This document shows positions 6,667 through 7,226 of a stretch of DNA of 7,226 bases, one piece after another; positions within the stretch are counted from its first letter, which is position 1, and the number at the start of each line of letters is the position of its first letter. Position numbers and translations under genes: made by a program. This DNA comes from Gemmatimonadota bacterium. Its GTDB lineage: Bacteria > Gemmatimonadota > Gemmatimonadetes > Gemmatimonadales > Gemmatimonadaceae. The stretch spans positions 5,096 to 12,321 of the forward strand of contig PLMM01000039.1 of NCBI GenBank assembly GCA_003142495.1, written 5' to 3'. The notes under the pieces are model-generated. The model searched no databases. It was not told the DNA's origin and worked only from the letters and a program-made list of their open reading frames with translations.

Positions 6667-7226
6667 ATGCGCTCAGCACATCTCCTCGCGCTTCTCGCGC
6701 TCCCGCTCGCGCTCCCGCTCGCGCTCCTCCCCGCGCGCGCGCAAACCACCGCCGCGCATCCGCGCCCGCAACAGTCGCTCGCGCCGCCGACGCACGCCGA
6801 TTCACTCCGCGGCTCGATCACCCCCGAGCGCGCATGGTGGGACGCGACCTTCTACGATCTCCACACGCGCATCTCGCCTGCCGATAGCACGATCTCCGGC
6901 TCCGTCGGCATCAGCTACACCGTGCTCGCGCCCGCGCGAGAGATGCAGATCGATCTCCAGATGCCAATGGTGATCGATAGCATCGAGCAACATCGACGCA
7001 TGCTCAACTTTCGCCGCGACGGCAACGCGTTCTTCGCATCGCTGCTCGAAGAACAGAAGGTCGGCGACCACGAGGCGGTCATCGTCTACTACCACGGCAA
7101 GCCGCGCGCGGCGATTCGCCCGCCGTGGGATGGCGGCTACTCCTGGGCGCACGACTCGCTCGGCAACCGATGGGTCGCGACATCCAATCAGGGACTCGGC
7201 GCCAGCGTCTGGTGGCCGAACAAGGA
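6667..7226 (+). CDS. Secreted M1-family metallopeptidase (aminopeptidase N-like), N-terminal part (3' end outside window)
   Basis: 186 residues are visible and the frame stays open to the window end. The protein begins with a signal peptide: MRSAH, a Leu/Ala/Pro core (about 6-22) and a probable cleavage after ARA (23-25), before QTT. A Pro-rich linker follows to about residue 53. Next is the M1 N-terminal beta domain, with WWDATFYDLHTRISP at 57-71, ISGSVGISY, IDLQMPMVIDSI, then VIVYYHGKPR at 138-147, PPWDGG at 152-157 and QGLGASVWWP at 175-184. The last two are hallmarks of bacterial M1 peptidases. The zinc-binding HExxH and the GAMEN-like motif lie beyond the window and are not seen. Gln175 would be the substrate N-terminus-binding residue by family analogy. 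Position 185 is Asn, where many relatives have Cys. The inferred role is trimming N-terminal residues from peptides outside the cytoplasm. The start is 12 bases after the hydrolase stop, without a clear Shine-Dalgarno; an in-frame stop at 6652 limits any earlier start. Confidence 0.87.
   Translation, partial: MRSAHLLALLALPLALPLALLPARAQTTAAHPRPQQSLAPPTHADSLRGSITPERAWWDATFYDLHTRISPADSTISGSVGISYTVLAPAREMQIDLQMPMVIDSIEQHRRMLNFRRDGNAFFASLLEEQKVGDHEAVIVYYHGKPRAAIRPPWDGGYSWAHDSLGNRWVATSNQGLGASVWWPNK
6694..6727 (+). repeat. 12-bp tandem repeat inside the signal-peptide code
   Basis: The unit CTCGCGCTCCCG occurs at 6694-6705 and 6706-6717, and a third copy runs until it diverges after 6727, about 2.8 copies in all. 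Each unit codes for four residues (Leu-Ala-Leu-Pro), giving the hydrophobic core of the M1 peptidase signal peptide. The unit length is a multiple of three, so gain or loss of a copy would keep the frame. Confidence 0.85.

Noticed and set aside
6536..6973. A 145-residue + strand frame over the hydrolase end and the peptidase start
   Set aside because: Its translation is an Arg/Ser repeat-like string generated from the tandem repeat region in another frame, while the frame from 6667 gives a proper signal peptide and M1 motifs.

Overview
The window is dense, high-GC bacterial DNA (third positions mostly G or C) with six consecutive genes, all on the + strand and tightly packed. The first and last genes are cut by the window edges. 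No RNA gene, mobile element, CRISPR array or phage-like gene is visible. The style of the M1-type peptidase and the SDR with a C-terminal tail suggest a soil-type, high-GC, diderm-like bacterium. Gemmatimonadota is my best guess, but this is an inference from protein flavour, not from a marker gene.

Region 1 (1-4769) is an alpha-glucan/trehalose block: the 3' end of treZ (maltooligosyltrehalose trehalohydrolase), glgX/treX (isoamylase-type glycogen debranching enzyme) and glgB (branching enzyme). The joints are extremely tight: the treZ stop directly abuts the glgX ATG, and glgX and glgB overlap by the four bases ATGA. This is what a single translationally coupled transcript looks like. Together they fit remodelling of glycogen. 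GlgB puts in alpha-1,6 branches and GlgX/TreX removes them to give linear chains. TreY (not in the window, perhaps upstream) would isomerise the chain end, and TreZ would release free trehalose.

Region 2 (4770-4866) is the only noticeable gap. It holds weak hairpins but no convincing terminator or promoter, and it ends in a good Shine-Dalgarno sequence.

Region 3 (4867-7226) holds three genes with 12-15 base spacers: a short-chain dehydrogenase/reductase with a C-terminal tail and a probable membrane anchor, an alpha/beta-hydrolase that seems to start with TTG, and the N-terminal part of a secreted M1-family metallopeptidase. No common pathway for these three is evident. The signal peptide of the peptidase is encoded by a 12-bp tandem repeat.

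All six genes look intact where visible, and the catalytic residues of the four complete enzymes are present. I see no evidence for a new system here. The findings are modest: start-site questions, a slippage-prone repeat, a membrane-tailed SDR and the operon logic.
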